Origin: Xestospongia muta
Lineage: Eukaryota > Porifera > Demospongiae > Haplosclerida > Petrosiidae
Direction of reading: 5' to 3'
Length of the DNA stretch: 64,000 nucleotides
Assembly (NCBI GenBank): GCA_963693285.1
Contig: OY848925.1
Span: 2,768,932 to 2,832,931 of the forward strand
The notes beneath the pieces are model-generated. The model made no database searches, had not been told where the DNA came from, and saw only the letters and a list, made by a program, of their open reading frames with translations. Within the stretch, counting starts at the first letter, position 1, and each line of letters starts with the position of its first letter. A program made the position numbers and the translations under genes. Below, one piece after another: positions 1 to 13,300 of the stretch.

Positions 1-1194
1 TTTTAGAGTTTTAACCTATTTAGACTACTTTATTAGTATATTTAAGCCAGATAAACTTACTAAACTCTTTAGATCAGCTTATTTAACGAGTTTTCACAGT
101 TAATTTCTAATCTTTTTAACTTTCAAAAAGCTCTAAACTCTTAATTTTAGAGTTTTAACCTATTCAGACTACTTTATTCCTATATTTAAGACAGATAAAC
201 TTATTAAAGTCCTTAGATCTGCTTATTTTACCAGATTTCACAGTTAATTTCTAATCTTTTTTAACTTTCAAAAAGCTCTAATCTCTTTATTTTAGAGTTT
301 TAACCTATTTAGACTACTTTATTAGTATATTTAAGACAGATAAACTTACTAAACTCTTTAGATCAGCCTAATGAACCATTTTTCACAGTTAATGTCTAAT
401 CTTTTTTGACTTTCAAAAAGCTCTAAACTCTTTATTTTAGAGTTTTAACCTATTTAGACTACTTTATTAGTATATTTAAGACAGAATAACTTACGAAACT
501 CTTTAGATCAGCTTATTTAACCAGTTTTCACAGTTAATTTCTAATCTTTTTTAACTTTCAAAAAGCTCTAAACTCTTTATTTTAGAGTTTTAACCTATTT
601 AGACTACTTTATTACTATATTTAAGACAGATATACTTACTAAACTCTTTAGATCAGCTTATTTAACCAGTTTTCACAGTTAATTCCTAATCTTTTTTAAC
701 TTTCAAAAAGCTCTAAACTCTTTATTTTAGAGTTTTAACCTATTTAGACTACTTTATTACTATATTTAAGACAGATAAACTTGTTATAGTCCTTAGTTCT
801 GCCTATTTAACCAGTTTTCACAGTTAATTTCTAATCTTTTTGAACTTTCAAAAAGCTCTAAACTCTTTATTTTAGAGTTTTAACCTATTTAGACTACTTT
901 ATTCCTATATTTAAGACAGAATAACTTACGAAACTCTTTAGATCAGCTTATTTAACCAGTTTTCACAGTTAATTTCTAATCTTTTTTAACTTTCAAAAAG
1001 CTCTAAACTCTTTATTTTAGAGTTTTAACCTATTTAGACTACTTTATTAGTATATTTAAGACAGATATACTTACTAAACTCTTTACATCAGCTTATTTAA
1101 CCAGTTTTCACAGTTAATTCCTAATCTTTTTTAACTTTCAAAAAGCTCTAAACTCTTTATTTTAGAGTTTTAACCTATTTAGACTACTTTATTA
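1..1194. repeat. Segmental duplication A, copy 1 (8 monomers)
   Basis: Matches 2,174-3,367 at a constant offset of 2,173 bp (15 monomers less 2 bp). Shared private variants include AAGCCAG, ACGAGTTTTCAC, CAGCCTAATGAACC and CTTTACATCAG. One difference seen is GATCAGCTTATT here against GATCAGATTATT in copy 2. The match ends at 1,194, where this copy reads TTAGTATA and the other TTACTATA. The left limit is the window edge, so the unit may be longer. Confidence 0.85.
421..442 (+). other. Representative dyad at a monomer junction (7-bp stem, 8-nt loop)
   Basis: CTCTAAA (421-427) and TTTAGAG (436-442) are perfect inverted repeats separated by 8 nt. They straddle the junction between one monomer's end (132-138) and the next one's start (2-8). 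AAAA before the left arm and TTTT after the right arm extend the stem if one G is bulged. The same arrangement recurs at most of the roughly 440 junctions. Whether it extrudes as a cruciform or binds a protein cannot be told from sequence. Confidence 0.7.
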
Positions 1195-2173
1195 GTATAT
1201 TTAAGACAGATAAACTTACTAAACTCTTTAGATCAGATTATTTAACCAGATTTCACAGTTAATTTCTAATGTTTTTTAACTTTCAAAAAGCTCTAAACTC
1301 TTTATTTTAGAGTTTTAACCTATTTAGACTACTTTATTAGTATATTTAAGACAGATAAACTTACTAAACTCTTTAGATCAGATTATTTAACCAGTTTTCA
1401 CAGTTAATTTCTAATCTTTTTTAACTTTCAAAAAGCTCTAAACTCTTTATTTTAGAGTTTTAACCTATTTAGACTACTTTATTAGTATATTTAAGACAGA
1501 TAAACTTACTAAACTCTTTAGATCAGCTTATTTAACCAGTTTTCAAAGTTAATTTCTATTCTTTCTTAAGTTTCAAAAAGCTCTAACCTCTTTATTTTGG
1601 AGTTTTAACCTATTTAGACTACTTTATTAGTATATTTAAGACAGATAAACTTACTAAACTCTTTAGATCAGCTTATTTCACCAGTTTTCAAAGTTAATTT
1701 CTAATCTTTCTTAACTTTCAAAAAGCTCTAACCTCTTTCTTTTGGAGTTTTAACCTATTTAGACTACTTTATTAGTATATTTAAGACAGATAAGCTTACT
1801 AAACTCTTTAGATCAGCCAATTTAACCATTTTTCACAGTTAATTTCTAATCTTTTTTAACTTTAAAAAGCTCTAAACTCTTAATTTTAGAGTTTTAACCT
1901 ATTTAGACTACTTTATTAGTTTATTTAAGACAGATAAACCTATTATAGTCCTTAGTTCTGCTTATTTAACCAGTTTTCACAGTTAATTTCTAATCTTTTT
2001 TAACTTTCAAAAAGCTCTAAACTCTTTATTTTAGATTTTTAACCTATTTAGACTACTTTATTAGTATATTTAAGACAGATAAACTTACTAAACTCTTTAG
2101 ATCAGCTTATTTAACCAGTTTTCACAGTTAATTTCTAATCTTTTTTAACTTTCAAAAAGCTCTAAACTCTTTA

Positions 2174-3367
2174 TTTTAGAGTTTTAACCTATTTAGACTA
2201 CTTTATTAGTATATTTAAGCCAGATAAACTTACTAAACTCTTTAGATCAGATTATTTAACGAGTTTTCACAGTTAATTTCTAATCTTTTTAACTTTCAAA
2301 AAGCTCTAAACTCTTAATTTTAGAGTTTTAACCTATTCAGACTACTTTATTCCTATATTTAAGACAGATAAACTTATTAAAGTCCTTAGATCTGCTTATT
2401 TTACCAGATTTCACAGTTAATTTCTAATCTTTTTTAACTTTCAAAAAGCTCTAATCTCTTTATTTTAGAGTTTTAACCTATTTAGACTACTTTATTAGTA
2501 TATTTAAGACAGATAAACTTACTAAACTCTTTAGATCAGCCTAATGAACCATTTTTCACAGTTAATGTCTAATCTTTTTTGACTTTCAAAAAGCTCTAAA
2601 CTCTTTATTTTAGAGTTTTAACCTATTTAGACTACTTTATTAGTATATTTAAGACAGAATAACTTACGAAACTCTTTAGATCAGCTTATTTAACCAGTTT
2701 TCACAGTTAATTTCTAATCTTTTTTAACTTTCAAAAAGCTCTAAACTCTTTATTTTAGAGTTTTAACCTATTTAGACTACTTTATTACTATATTTAAGAC
2801 AGATATACTTACTAAACTCTTTAGATCAGCTTATTTAACCAGTTTTCACAGTTAATTCCTAATCTTTTTTAACTTTCAAAAAGCTCTAAACTCTTTATTT
2901 TAGAGTTTTAACCTATTTAGACTACTTTATTACTATATTTAAGACAGATAAACTTGTTATAGTCCTTAGTTCTGCCTATTTAACCAGTTTTCACAGTTAA
3001 TTTCTAATCTTTTTGAACTTTCAAAAAGCTCTAAACTCTTTATTTTAGAGTTTTAACCTATTTAGACTACTTTATTCCTATATTTAAGACAGAATAACTT
3101 ACGAAACTCTTTAGATCAGCTTATTTAACCAGTTTTCACAGTTAATTTCTAATCTTTTTTAACTTTCAAAAAGCTCTAAACTCTTTATTTTAGAGTTTTA
3201 ACCTATTTAGACTACTTTATTAGTATATTTAAGACAGATATACTTACTAAACTCTTTACATCAGCTTATTTAACCAGTTTTCACAGTTAATTCCTAATCT
3301 TTTTTAACTTTCAAAAAGCTCTAAACTCTTTATTTTAGAGTTTTAACCTATTTAGACTACTTTATTA
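2174..3367. repeat. Segmental duplication A, copy 2 (8 monomers)
   Basis: Second copy of 1-1,194, in the same orientation and monomer register. After 3,367 it continues with a TTACTATA / TTATAGTCC monomer that resembles the one near 2,930, so the junction looks like an in-register exchange between related monomers. Confidence 0.85.
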
Positions 3368-3478
3368 CTATATTTAAGACAGATAAACTTGTTATAGTCC
3401 TTAGTTCTGCCTATTTAACCAGTTTTCACAGTTAATTTCTAATCTTTTTTAACTTTCAAAAAGCTCTAAACTCTTTAT

Positions 3479-6400
3479 TTTAGAGTTTTAACCTATTTAG
3501 ACCACTTTATTATTATATTTAAGATAGAATAACTTACTACACTCTTTAGAATAGCTTATTTAACCAGTTTTCACAGTTAATTTCTAATCTTTTTTAACTT
3601 TCAAAAAGCTCTAAACTGTTTCTTTTAGAGTTTTAACCTATTTAGACTACTTTATTAGTATATTTAAGACAGATAGACTTACTAAACTCTCTAGATCAGC
3701 TTATTTAACCATTTCTCACAGTTAATTTCTAATCTTTTTTAATTTCAAAAAGCTCTAAACTCTTTATTTTAGAATTTTAACCTATTTTGAGTACTTTATT
3801 AGTATATTTAACGGAGATAAACTTACTAAACTATTTAGATACGCTTATTTAAGTAGTTTTCACAGTTAATTTCTAATCTCTTTTAACTTTTGAAAAGCTC
3901 TAAACTCTTTGTTTTAGAGTTTTAACCGATTTACACTACTTTATTAGTATATTTAAGACATATAAACTTACTAAACTCTTTAGATCAGCTTATTTAACCA
4001 GTTTTCACAGTTAATTTCTAATCTTTTTTAACTTTCAAAAAGCTCTAAACTCTTTATTTTAGATTTTTAAACTATTTAGACTACTTTATTAGTATATTTA
4101 AGAAAGATAAACTTACTAAACTCTTTAGAACCGCTTATTTAACCAGTTTTCACAGTTAATTTCTAATCTTTTTTAACTTTCAAAAAACTCTAATCACTTT
4201 ATTTTAGAGTTTTAACCTATTTAGACTACTTTATTAGTGTATTTAAGACAGATAAACTTACTAAACTCTTTAGATCAGCTTATTTAACCAGTTTTCACAG
4301 TTAATTTCTAATCTTTTTTAACTTTCAAAAAGCTCTAAACTCTTTATTTTAGAGTTTTAACCTATTTAGACTACTTTATTAGTATATTTAAGACAGATAA
4401 ACTTACTAAACTCTTTAGATCAGCTTATTTAACCAGTTTTCTCAGTTAATTTCTAATCTTTTTTAACTTTCAAAGAGCTCTATACTCTTTATTTTAGAGT
4501 TCTAACCTATTTAGACTACTTTATTAGTATATTTAAGACAGATAAACTTATTAAAGTCCTTAGATCTGCTTATTTAACCAGTTTTCACAGTGAATTTCTA
4601 ATCTTTTTAACTTTCAAAAAGCTCTAATCACTTTATTTTAGAGTTTTAACCTATTTAGACTACTTTATTAGTATATTTAAGACAGATAAACTTACTAAAC
4701 CCTTTAGAACCGCTTATTTAACCAGTTTTCACAGTTAATTTCTAATCTTTTTTAACTTTCAAAAAGCTCTAAACTCTTTATTTTAGAGTTTTAACCTATT
4801 TAGACTACTTTATTAGTATATTTAAGACAGATAAACTTACTAAACTCTTTAGATCAGCTTATTTAACCAGTTTTCACAGTTAATTTCTAATCTTTTAACT
4901 TTCAAAAAGCTCTAAACTCTTTATTTTAGAGTTTTAACCTATTTAGACTACTTTATTAGTATATTTAAGACAGATAAACTTACTAAACTCTTTAGATCAG
5001 CTTATTTAACCAGTTTTCACAGTTAATTTCTAATCATTTTTAACTTTCAAAAAGCTGTAAACTCTTTATTTTAGAGTTTTAACCTATTTAGACTACTTTA
5101 TTAGTATATTTAAGACAGATAGACTTACTAAACTCTTTAGATCAGCTTATTTAACCAGCTTACACAGTTAATTTCTAATCTTTTTTAATTTCAAAAAGCT
5201 CTAAACTCTTTATTTTAGAGTTTTAACCAATTTTGAGTACTTTATTAGTATATTTAAGAGAGATAATCTTCCTAAACTATTTAGATCCGCTTATTTAAGT
5301 AGAGTTCACAGTTAATTTCTAATCCTTTTTAACTTTTGAAAAGCTCTAAACTCTTTGTTTTAGAGTTTTAACCTATTTAGACTACTTTATTAGTATATTT
5401 AAAACAGATAAACTTACTAAACTCTTTAGATCAGCTTATTTAACCAGTTTTCACAGTTAATTTCTAATCTTTTTTAATTTCAAAAAGCTCTAAACTCTTT
5501 ATTTTAGAGTTTTAACCTATTTTGAGTACTTTATTAGTATATTTAAGAGACATAATCTTCCTAAACTATTTAGATCCCCTTATTTAAGTAGTTTTCATAG
5601 TTAATTTCTAATCTTTTTTAACTTTCAAAAAGCTCTAAAATCTTTATTTTAGAGTTTTAATCTATTTAGACTACTTTATTAGTATATTTCAGACAGATAA
5701 ACTTACTAAACTCTTTAGATCAGCTTATTTAACCAGTTTTCACAGTTAATTTCTAATCTTTTTTAACTTTCAAAAAGCTCTAAACTCTTTATTTTAGAGT
5801 TTTAACCTATTTAGACTACTTTATTCCTATATTTAAGATAGAATAACTTACTACACTCTTTAGATCAGCTCATTTAACAAGTTTTCACAGTTAATTTCTA
5901 ATCTTTTTTAACTTTCAAAAAGCTCTAAACTCTTTATTTTAGAGTTTTAACCTATTTAGACTACTTTATTAGTATATTTAAGACAGATAGACTTATTAAA
6001 CTCTTTAGATCAGCTTATTTAACCAGTTTTCACAGTTAATTTCTAATCTTTTTTAATTTGAAAAAGCTCTAAAGTCTTTATTTTAGAGTTTTAACCTGTT
6101 TAGACTACCTTATTAGTACTTTATTAGTATATTTAAGAGAGATAATCTTCCTAAACTATTTAGATCCGCTTATTTAAGTAGTTTTCACAGTTAATTTCTA
6201 ATCTTTTTAATTTTCAAAAACATCTAAACTCTTTATTTTAGAGTTTTAACCTATTTATACTACTTTATTAGTATAGTTAAGACAGATAAACTTGTTATAG
6301 TCCTTAGTTCTGCCTATTTAACCAGTTTTCACAGTTAATTTCTAATCTTTTTTAACTTTCAAAAAGCTCTAAACTCTTTATTTTAGAGTTTTAACCTATT

Positions 6401-6963
6401 TAGACCACTTTATTATTATATTTAAGATAGAATAACTTACTACACTCTTTAGATCAGCTTATTTAACCAGTTTTCACAGTTAATTTCTAATCTTTTTTAA
6501 CTTTCAAAAAGCTCTAAACTGTTTATTTTAGAGTTTTAACCTATTTAGACTACTTTATTAGTATATTTAAGACGGATAAACTTACTAAACTCTTTAGATC
6601 AGCTTATTTAACCATTTTTCACAGTTAATTTCTAATCTTTTTTAATTTCAAAAAGCTCTAAACTCTTTATTTTAGAGTTTTAACCTATTTTGAGTACTTT
6701 ATTAGTATATTTAAGGGAGATAAACTTACTAAACTATTTAGATACGCTTATTTAAGTAGTTTTCACAGTTAATTTCTAATCTCTTTTAACTTTTGAAAAG
6801 CTCTAAACTCTTTGTTTTAGAGTTTTAACTGATTTAGACTACTTTATTAGTATATTTAAGACAGATAAACTTACTAAACTCTTTAGATCAGCTTATTTTA
6901 CCAGTTTTCACAGTTAATTTCTAATCTTTTTTAACTTTCAAAAAGCTCTAAACTCTTTATTTT
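3479..6963. repeat. 3.3-kb HOR family, rearranged copy 0
   Basis: Carries the same ordered variants as the next two blocks: ATTTTTAAACTATT with AAGAAAGATAAAC and AGAACCGC near 4,062, TTAGTGTATT near 4,234, a shortened T-run (AATCTTTTAAC) near 4,890, GAGTACTTT types with ATAATCTTCC near 5,230 and 5,530, and the elongated 155-bp monomer at 6,081. The offset to copy 1 steps from 2,901 to 3,482 to 3,626 bp, so whole monomers have been lost or gained between the copies. The monomers at about 3,490-3,620 (GACCACTTTATTATTA) recur near 6,404. Confidence 0.8.
6081..6235 (+). repeat. Elongated monomer 1 (155 bp, 11-bp internal duplication)
   Basis: CCTTATTAGTA (6,108-6,118) is followed directly by CTTTATTAGTA (6,119-6,129), an 11-bp tandem duplication with one mismatch. 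It is linked to CCTGTTTAG and AAAGTCTTTA. It marks one position in the 3.3-kb HOR. Confidence 0.9.
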
Positions 6964-9900
6964 AGATTTTTAAACTATTTAGACTACTTTATTAGTATAT
7001 TTAAGAAAGATAAACTTACTAAACTCTTTAGAACCGCTTATTTAACCAGTTTTCACAGTTAATTTCTAATCTTTTTTAACTTTCAAAAAGCTCTAATCAC
7101 TTTATTTTAGAGTTTCAACCTATTTAGACTACTTTATTAGTGTATTTAAAACAGATAAACTTACTAAACTCTTTAGATCAGCTTATTTAACCAGTTTTCA
7201 CAGTTAATTTCTAATCTTTTTTAACTTTCAAAAAGCTCTAAACTCTTTATTTTAGAGTTTTAACCTATTTAGACTACTTTATTAGTATATTTCAGACAGA
7301 TAAACTTACTAAACTCTTTAGATCAGCTTATTTAACCAGTTTTCACAGTTAATTTCTAATCTTTTTTAACTTTCAAAAAGCTCTATACTCTTTATTTTAG
7401 AGTTCTAACCTATTTAGACTACTTTATTAGTATATTTAAGACAGATAAACTTATTAAAGTCCTTAGATCTGCTTATTTAACCAGTTTTCACAGTGAATTT
7501 CTAATCTTTTTTAACTTTCAAAAAGCTCTAATCACTTTATTTTAGAGTTTTAACCTATTTAGACTACTTTATTAGTATATTTAAGACAGATAAATTTACT
7601 AAACTCTTTAGATCAGCTTATTTAACCAGTTTTCACTGTTAATTTCTAATCTTTTTAACTTTCAAAAAGCTCTAAACTCTTTATTTTAGAGTTTTAACCT
7701 ATTTAGACTACTTTATTCCTATAGTTAAGACAGAATAACTTACTAAACTCTTTAGATCAGCTTATTTAACCAGTTGTCACAGTTAATTTCTAATCTTTTT
7801 TAACTTTCAAAAAGCTCTAATCACTTTAGTTTAGAGTTTTATCCTATTTAAACTACTTTATTAGTATATTTAATAGAGATAAACTTACCAAACACTTTAG
7901 ACCAGCTTATTCAACCAGTTTTCACAGTTAATTTCTAATCTTTTTTAACTTTCAAAAAGCTCTAGTCACTTTAGTTTAGAGTTTTAACCTATTTAGACTA
8001 CTTTATTAGTGTATTTAGGACAGATAAACTTACTAAACTCTTTAGATTAGCTTATTTAACCAGTTTTCACAGTTAATTTCTAGTCTTTTTTAACTTTCAA
8101 AAAGCTCTAAACTCTTTATTTTAGAGTTTTAACCTATTTAGACTACTTTATTAGTATATTTAAGACAGATAAACTTACTAAACTCTTTAGATCAGCTTAT
8201 TTAACCAGTTTTCATAGTGAATTTCTAATCTTTTTAACTTTCAAAAAGCTCTAATCACTTTATTTTAGAGTTTTAACCTATTTAGACTACTTTATTAGTA
8301 TATTTAAGACAGATAAACTTACTAAACTCTTTAGATCAGCTTATTTAACCAGTTTTCACAGTTAATTTCTAATCTTTTAACTTTCAAAAAGCTCTAAACT
8401 CTTTATTTTAGAGTTTTAACCTATTTAGACTACTTTATTAGTATATTTAAGACAGATAAACTTACTAAACTCTTTAGATCAGCTTATTTAACCAGTTTTC
8501 ACAGTTAATTTCTAATCATTTTTAACTTTCAAAAAGCTGTAAACTCTTTATTTTAGAGTTTTAACCTATTTAGACTACTTTATTAGTATATTTAAGACAG
8601 ATAGACTTACTAAACTCTTTAGATCAGCTTATTTAACCAGCTTTCACAGTTAATTTCTAATCTTTTTTAATTTCAAAAAGCTCTAAACTCTTTATTTTAG
8701 AGTTTTAACCAATTTTGAGTACTTTATTAGTATATTTAAGAGAGATAATCTTCCTAAACTATTTAGATCCGCTTATTTAAGTAGTTTTCACAGTTAATTT
8801 CTAATCCTTTTTAACTTTTGAAAAGCTCTAAACTCTTTGTTTTAGAGTTTTAACCTATTTAGACTACTTTATTAGTATATTTAAAACAGATAAACTTACT
8901 AAACTCTTTAGATCAGCTTATTTAACCAGTTTTCACAGTTAATTTCTAATCTTTTTAATTTTCAAAAACATCTAAACTCTTTATTTTAGAGTTTTAACCT
9001 ATTTATACTACTTTATTAGTATAGTTAAGACAGATAAACTTACTAAACTCTTTAGATCAGCTTATTTAACCAGTTTTCACAGTTAATTTCTAATCTTTTT
9101 TAATTTCAAAAAGCTCTAAACTCTTTATTTTAGAGTTTTAACCTATTTTGAGTACTTTATTAGTATATTTAAGAGACATAATCTTCCTAAACTATTTAGA
9201 TCCCCTTATTTAAGTAGTTTTCACAGTTAATTTCTAATCTTTTTTAACTTTCAAAAAGCTCTAAAATCTTTATTTTAGAGTTTTAATCTATTTAGACTAC
9301 TTTATTAGTATATTTAAGACAGATAAACTTACTAAACTCTTTAGATCAGCTTATTTAACCAGTTTTCACAGTTAATTTCTAATCTTTTTTAACTTTCAAA
9401 AAGCTCTAAACTCTTTATTTTAGAGTTTTAACCTATTTAGACTACTTTATTCCTATATTTAAGATAGAATAACTTACTACACTCTTTAGATCAGCTCATT
9501 TAACAAGTTTTCACAGTTAATTTCTAATCTTTTTTAACTTTCAAAAAGCTCTAAACTCTTTATTTTAGAGTTTTAACCTATTTAGACTACTTTATTAGAT
9601 TATTTAAGACAGATAGACTTATTAAACTCTTTAGATCAGCTTATTTAACCAGTTTTCACAGTTAATTTCTAATCTTTTTTAATTTCAAAAAGCTCTAAAG
9701 TCTTTATTTTAGAGTTTTAACCTGTTTAGACTACCTTATTAGTACTTTATTAGTATATTTAAAAGAGATAATCTTCCTAAACTATTTAGATCCGCTTATT
9801 TAAGTAGTTTTCACAGTTAATTTCTAATCCTTTTTAACTTTTGAAAAGCTCTAAACTCTTTATTTTAGAGTTTTAACCTATTTATACTACTTTATTAGTA

Positions 9901-10300
9901 TAGTTAAGACAGAGAAACTTATTAAACTCTTTAGATCAGCTTATTTAACCAGTTTTCACAGTTAATTTCTAATCTTTTTTAATTTCAAAAAGCTCTAAAC
10001 TCTTTATTTTAGAGTTTTAACCTATTTTGAGTACTTTATTAATATATTTAAGGGAGATAAACTTACTAAACTATTTAGATACGCTTATTTAAGTAGGTTT
10101 CACAGTTAATTTCTAATCTTTTTTAACTTTTGAAAAGCTCTAAACTCTTTGTTTTAGAGTTTTAACCTATTTAGACTACTTTATTAGTATAGTTAAGACA
10201 GATAAACATACTAACCTCTTTAGATCAGCTTATTTAACCAGTTTTCACAGTTAATTTCTAATCTTTTTTAACTTTCAAAAAGCTCTAAACTCTTTATTTT
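6964..10300. repeat. 3,337-bp (23-monomer) HOR, copy 1
   Basis: Offset to copy 2 is 3,337 bp wherever measured: ATTTTTAAAC at 6,964 and 10,301, the TTCCTATAG monomer at 7,716 and 11,053, and TTAGATTATTTAAG near 9,596 and 12,933. Other shared private markers are TTTATCCTATTTAAAC with AATAGAGAT and ATTCAACC (about 7,840-7,910), AATCATTTTTAAC, and CATCTAAACTC with TATACTAC. These rare combinations recurring in order show block duplication rather than independent mutation. Confidence 0.9.
9707..9862 (+). repeat. Elongated monomer 2 (156 bp)
   Basis: Same 11-bp duplication (9,734-9,755) with AAAAGAGATAATC after it. It is the copy-1 counterpart of 6,081 and lies 3,337 bp before monomer 3. Confidence 0.9.
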
Positions 10301-13300
10301 AGATTTTTAAACTATTTAGACTACTTTATTAGTATATTTAAGAAAGATAAACTTACTAAACTCTTTAGAACCGCTTATTTAACCAGTTTTCACAGTTAAT
10401 TTCTAATCTTTTTTAACTTTCAAAAAGCTCTAATCACTTTATTTTAGAGTTTCAACCTATTTAGACTACTTTATTAGTGTATTTAAAACAGATAAACTTA
10501 CTAAACTCTTTAGATCAGCTTATTTAACCAGTTTTCACAGTTAATTTCTAATCTTTTTTAACTTTCAAAAAGCTCTAAACTCTTTATTTTAGAGTTTTAA
10601 CCTATTTAGACTACTTTATTAGTATATTTCAGACAGATAAACTTACTAAACTCTTTAGATCAGCTTATTTAACCAGTTTTCTCAGTTAATTTCTAATCTT
10701 TTTTTACTTTCAAAAAGCTCTATACTCTTTATTTTAGAGTTCTAACCTATTTAGACTACTTTATTAGTATATTTAAGACAGATAAACTTATTAAAGTCCT
10801 TAGATCTGCTTATTTAACCAGTTTTCACAGTGAATTTCTAATCTTTTTTAACTTTCAAAAAGCTCTAATCACTTTATTTTAGAGTTTTAACCTATTTAGA
10901 CTACTTTATTAGTATATTTAAGACAGATAAATTTACTAAACTCTTTAGATCAGCTTATTTAACCAGTTTTCACTGTTAATTTCTAATCTTTTTAACTTTC
11001 AAAAAGCTCTAAACTCTTTATTTTAGAGTTTTAACCTATTTAGACTACTTTATTCCTATAGTTAAGACAGAATAACTTACTAAACTCTTTAGATCAGCTT
11101 ATTTAACCAGTTGTCACAGTTAATTTCTAATCTTTTTTAACTTTCAAAAAGCTCTAATCACTTTAGTTTAGAGTTTTATCCTATTTAAACTACTTTATTA
11201 GTATATTTAATAGAGATAAACTTACCAAACACTTTAGACCAGCTTATTCAACCAGTTTTCACAGTTAATTTCTAATCTTTTTTAACTTTCAAAAAGCTCT
11301 AGTCACTTTAGTTTAGAGTTTTAACCTATTTAGACTACTTTATTAGTGTATTTAGGACAGATAAACTTACTAAACTCTTTAGATTAGCTTATTTAACCAG
11401 TTTTCACAGTTAATTTCTAGTCTTTTTTAACTTTCAAAAAGCTCTAAACTCTTTATTTTAGAGTTTTAACCTATTTAGACTACTTTATTAGTATATTTAA
11501 GACAGATAAACTTACTAAACTCTTTAGATCAGCTTATTTAACCAGTTTTCATAGTGAATTTCTAATCTTTTTAACTTTCAAAAAGCTCTAATCACTTTAT
11601 TTTAGAGTTTTAACCTATTTAGACTACTTTATTAGTATATTTAAGACAGATAAACTTACTAAACTCTTTAGATCAGCTTATTTAACCAGTTTTCACAGTT
11701 AATTTCTAATCTTTTAACTTTCAAAAAGCTCTAAACTCTTTATTTTAGAGTTTTAACCTATTTAGACTACTTTATTAGTATATTTAAGACAGATAAACTT
11801 ACTAAACTCTTTAGATCAGCTTATTTAACCAGTTTTCACAGTTAATTTCTAATCATTTTTAACTTTCAAAAAGCTGTAAACTCTTTATTTTAGAGTTTTA
11901 ACCTATTTAGACTACTTTATTAGTATATTTAAGACAGATAGACTTACTAAACTCTTTAGATCAGCTTATTTAACCAGCTTTCACAGTTAATTTCTAATCT
12001 TTTTTAATTTCAAAAAGCTCTAAACTCTTTATTTTAGAGTTTTAACCAATTTTGAGTACTTTATTAGTATATTTATGAGAGATAATCTTCCTAAACTATT
12101 TAGATCCGCTTATTTAAGTAGTTTTCACAGTTAATTTCTAATCCTTTTTAACTTTTGAAAAGCTCTAAACTCTTTGTTTTAGAGTTTTAACCTATTTAGA
12201 CTACTTTATTAGTATATTTAAAACAGATAAACTTACTAAACTCTTTAGATCAGCTTATTTAACCAGTTTTCACAGTTAATTTCTAATCTTTTTAATTTTC
12301 AAAAACATCTAAACTCTTTATTTTAGAGTTTTAACCTATTTATACTACTTTATTAGTATAGTTAAGACAGATAAACTTACTAAACTCTTTAGATCAGCTT
12401 ATTTAACCAGTTTTCATAGTTAATTTCTAATCTTTTTTAATTTCAAAAAGCTCTAAACTCTTTATTTTAGAGTTTTAACCTATTTTGAGTACTTTATTAG
12501 TATATTTAAGAGACATAATCTTCCTAAACTATTTAGATCCCCTTATTTAAGTAGTTTTCACAGTTAATTTCTAATCTTTTTTAACTTTCAAAAAGCTCTA
12601 AAATCTTTATTTTAGAGTTTTAATCTATTTAGACTACTTTATTAGTATATTTCAGACAGATAAACTTACTAAACTCTTTAGATCAGCTTATTTAACCAGT
12701 TTTCACAGTTAATTTCTAATCTTTTTTAACTTTCAAAAAGCTCTAAACTCTTTATTTTAGAGTTTTAACCTATTTAGACTACTTTATTCCTATATTTAAG
12801 ATAGAATAACTTACTACACTCTTTAGATCAGCTCATTTAACAAGTTTTCACAGTTAATTTCTAATCTTTTTTAACTTTCAAAAAGCTCTAAACTCTTTAT
12901 TTTAGAGTTTTAACCTATTTAGACTACTTTATTAGATTATTTAAGACAGATAGACTTATTAAACTCTTTAGATCAGCTTATTTAACCAGTTTTCACAGTT
13001 AATTTCTAATCTTTTTTAATTTCAAAAAGCTCTAAAGTCTTTATTTTAGAGTTTTAACTTGTTTAGACTACCTTATTAGTACTTTATTAGTATATTTAAA
13101 AGAGATAATCTTCCTAAACTATTTAGATCCGCTTATTTAAGTAGTTTTCACAGTTAATTTCTAATCCTTTTTAACTTTTGAAAAGCTCTAAACTCTTTAT
13201 TTTAGAGTTTTAACCTATTTATACTACTTTATTAGTATAGTTAAGACAGATAAACTTACTAAACTCTTTAGATCAGCTTATTTAACCAGTTTTCACAGTT

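Larger units (their letters stand above)
1..3478. repeat. Left block of the satellite array with a spaced 1.19-kb duplication
   Basis: About 24 monomers. Marker variants include AAGCCAGATAAAC (from about 47 and 2,219), TTATAGTCCTTAGTTC types, and a neighbouring pair with CAAAGTTAATTTC and TTTTGGAG near 1,545-1,745. The first 1,194 bp recur from 2,174; the seven monomers between them are not part of that duplication. No gene or other element is present. Confidence 0.9.
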
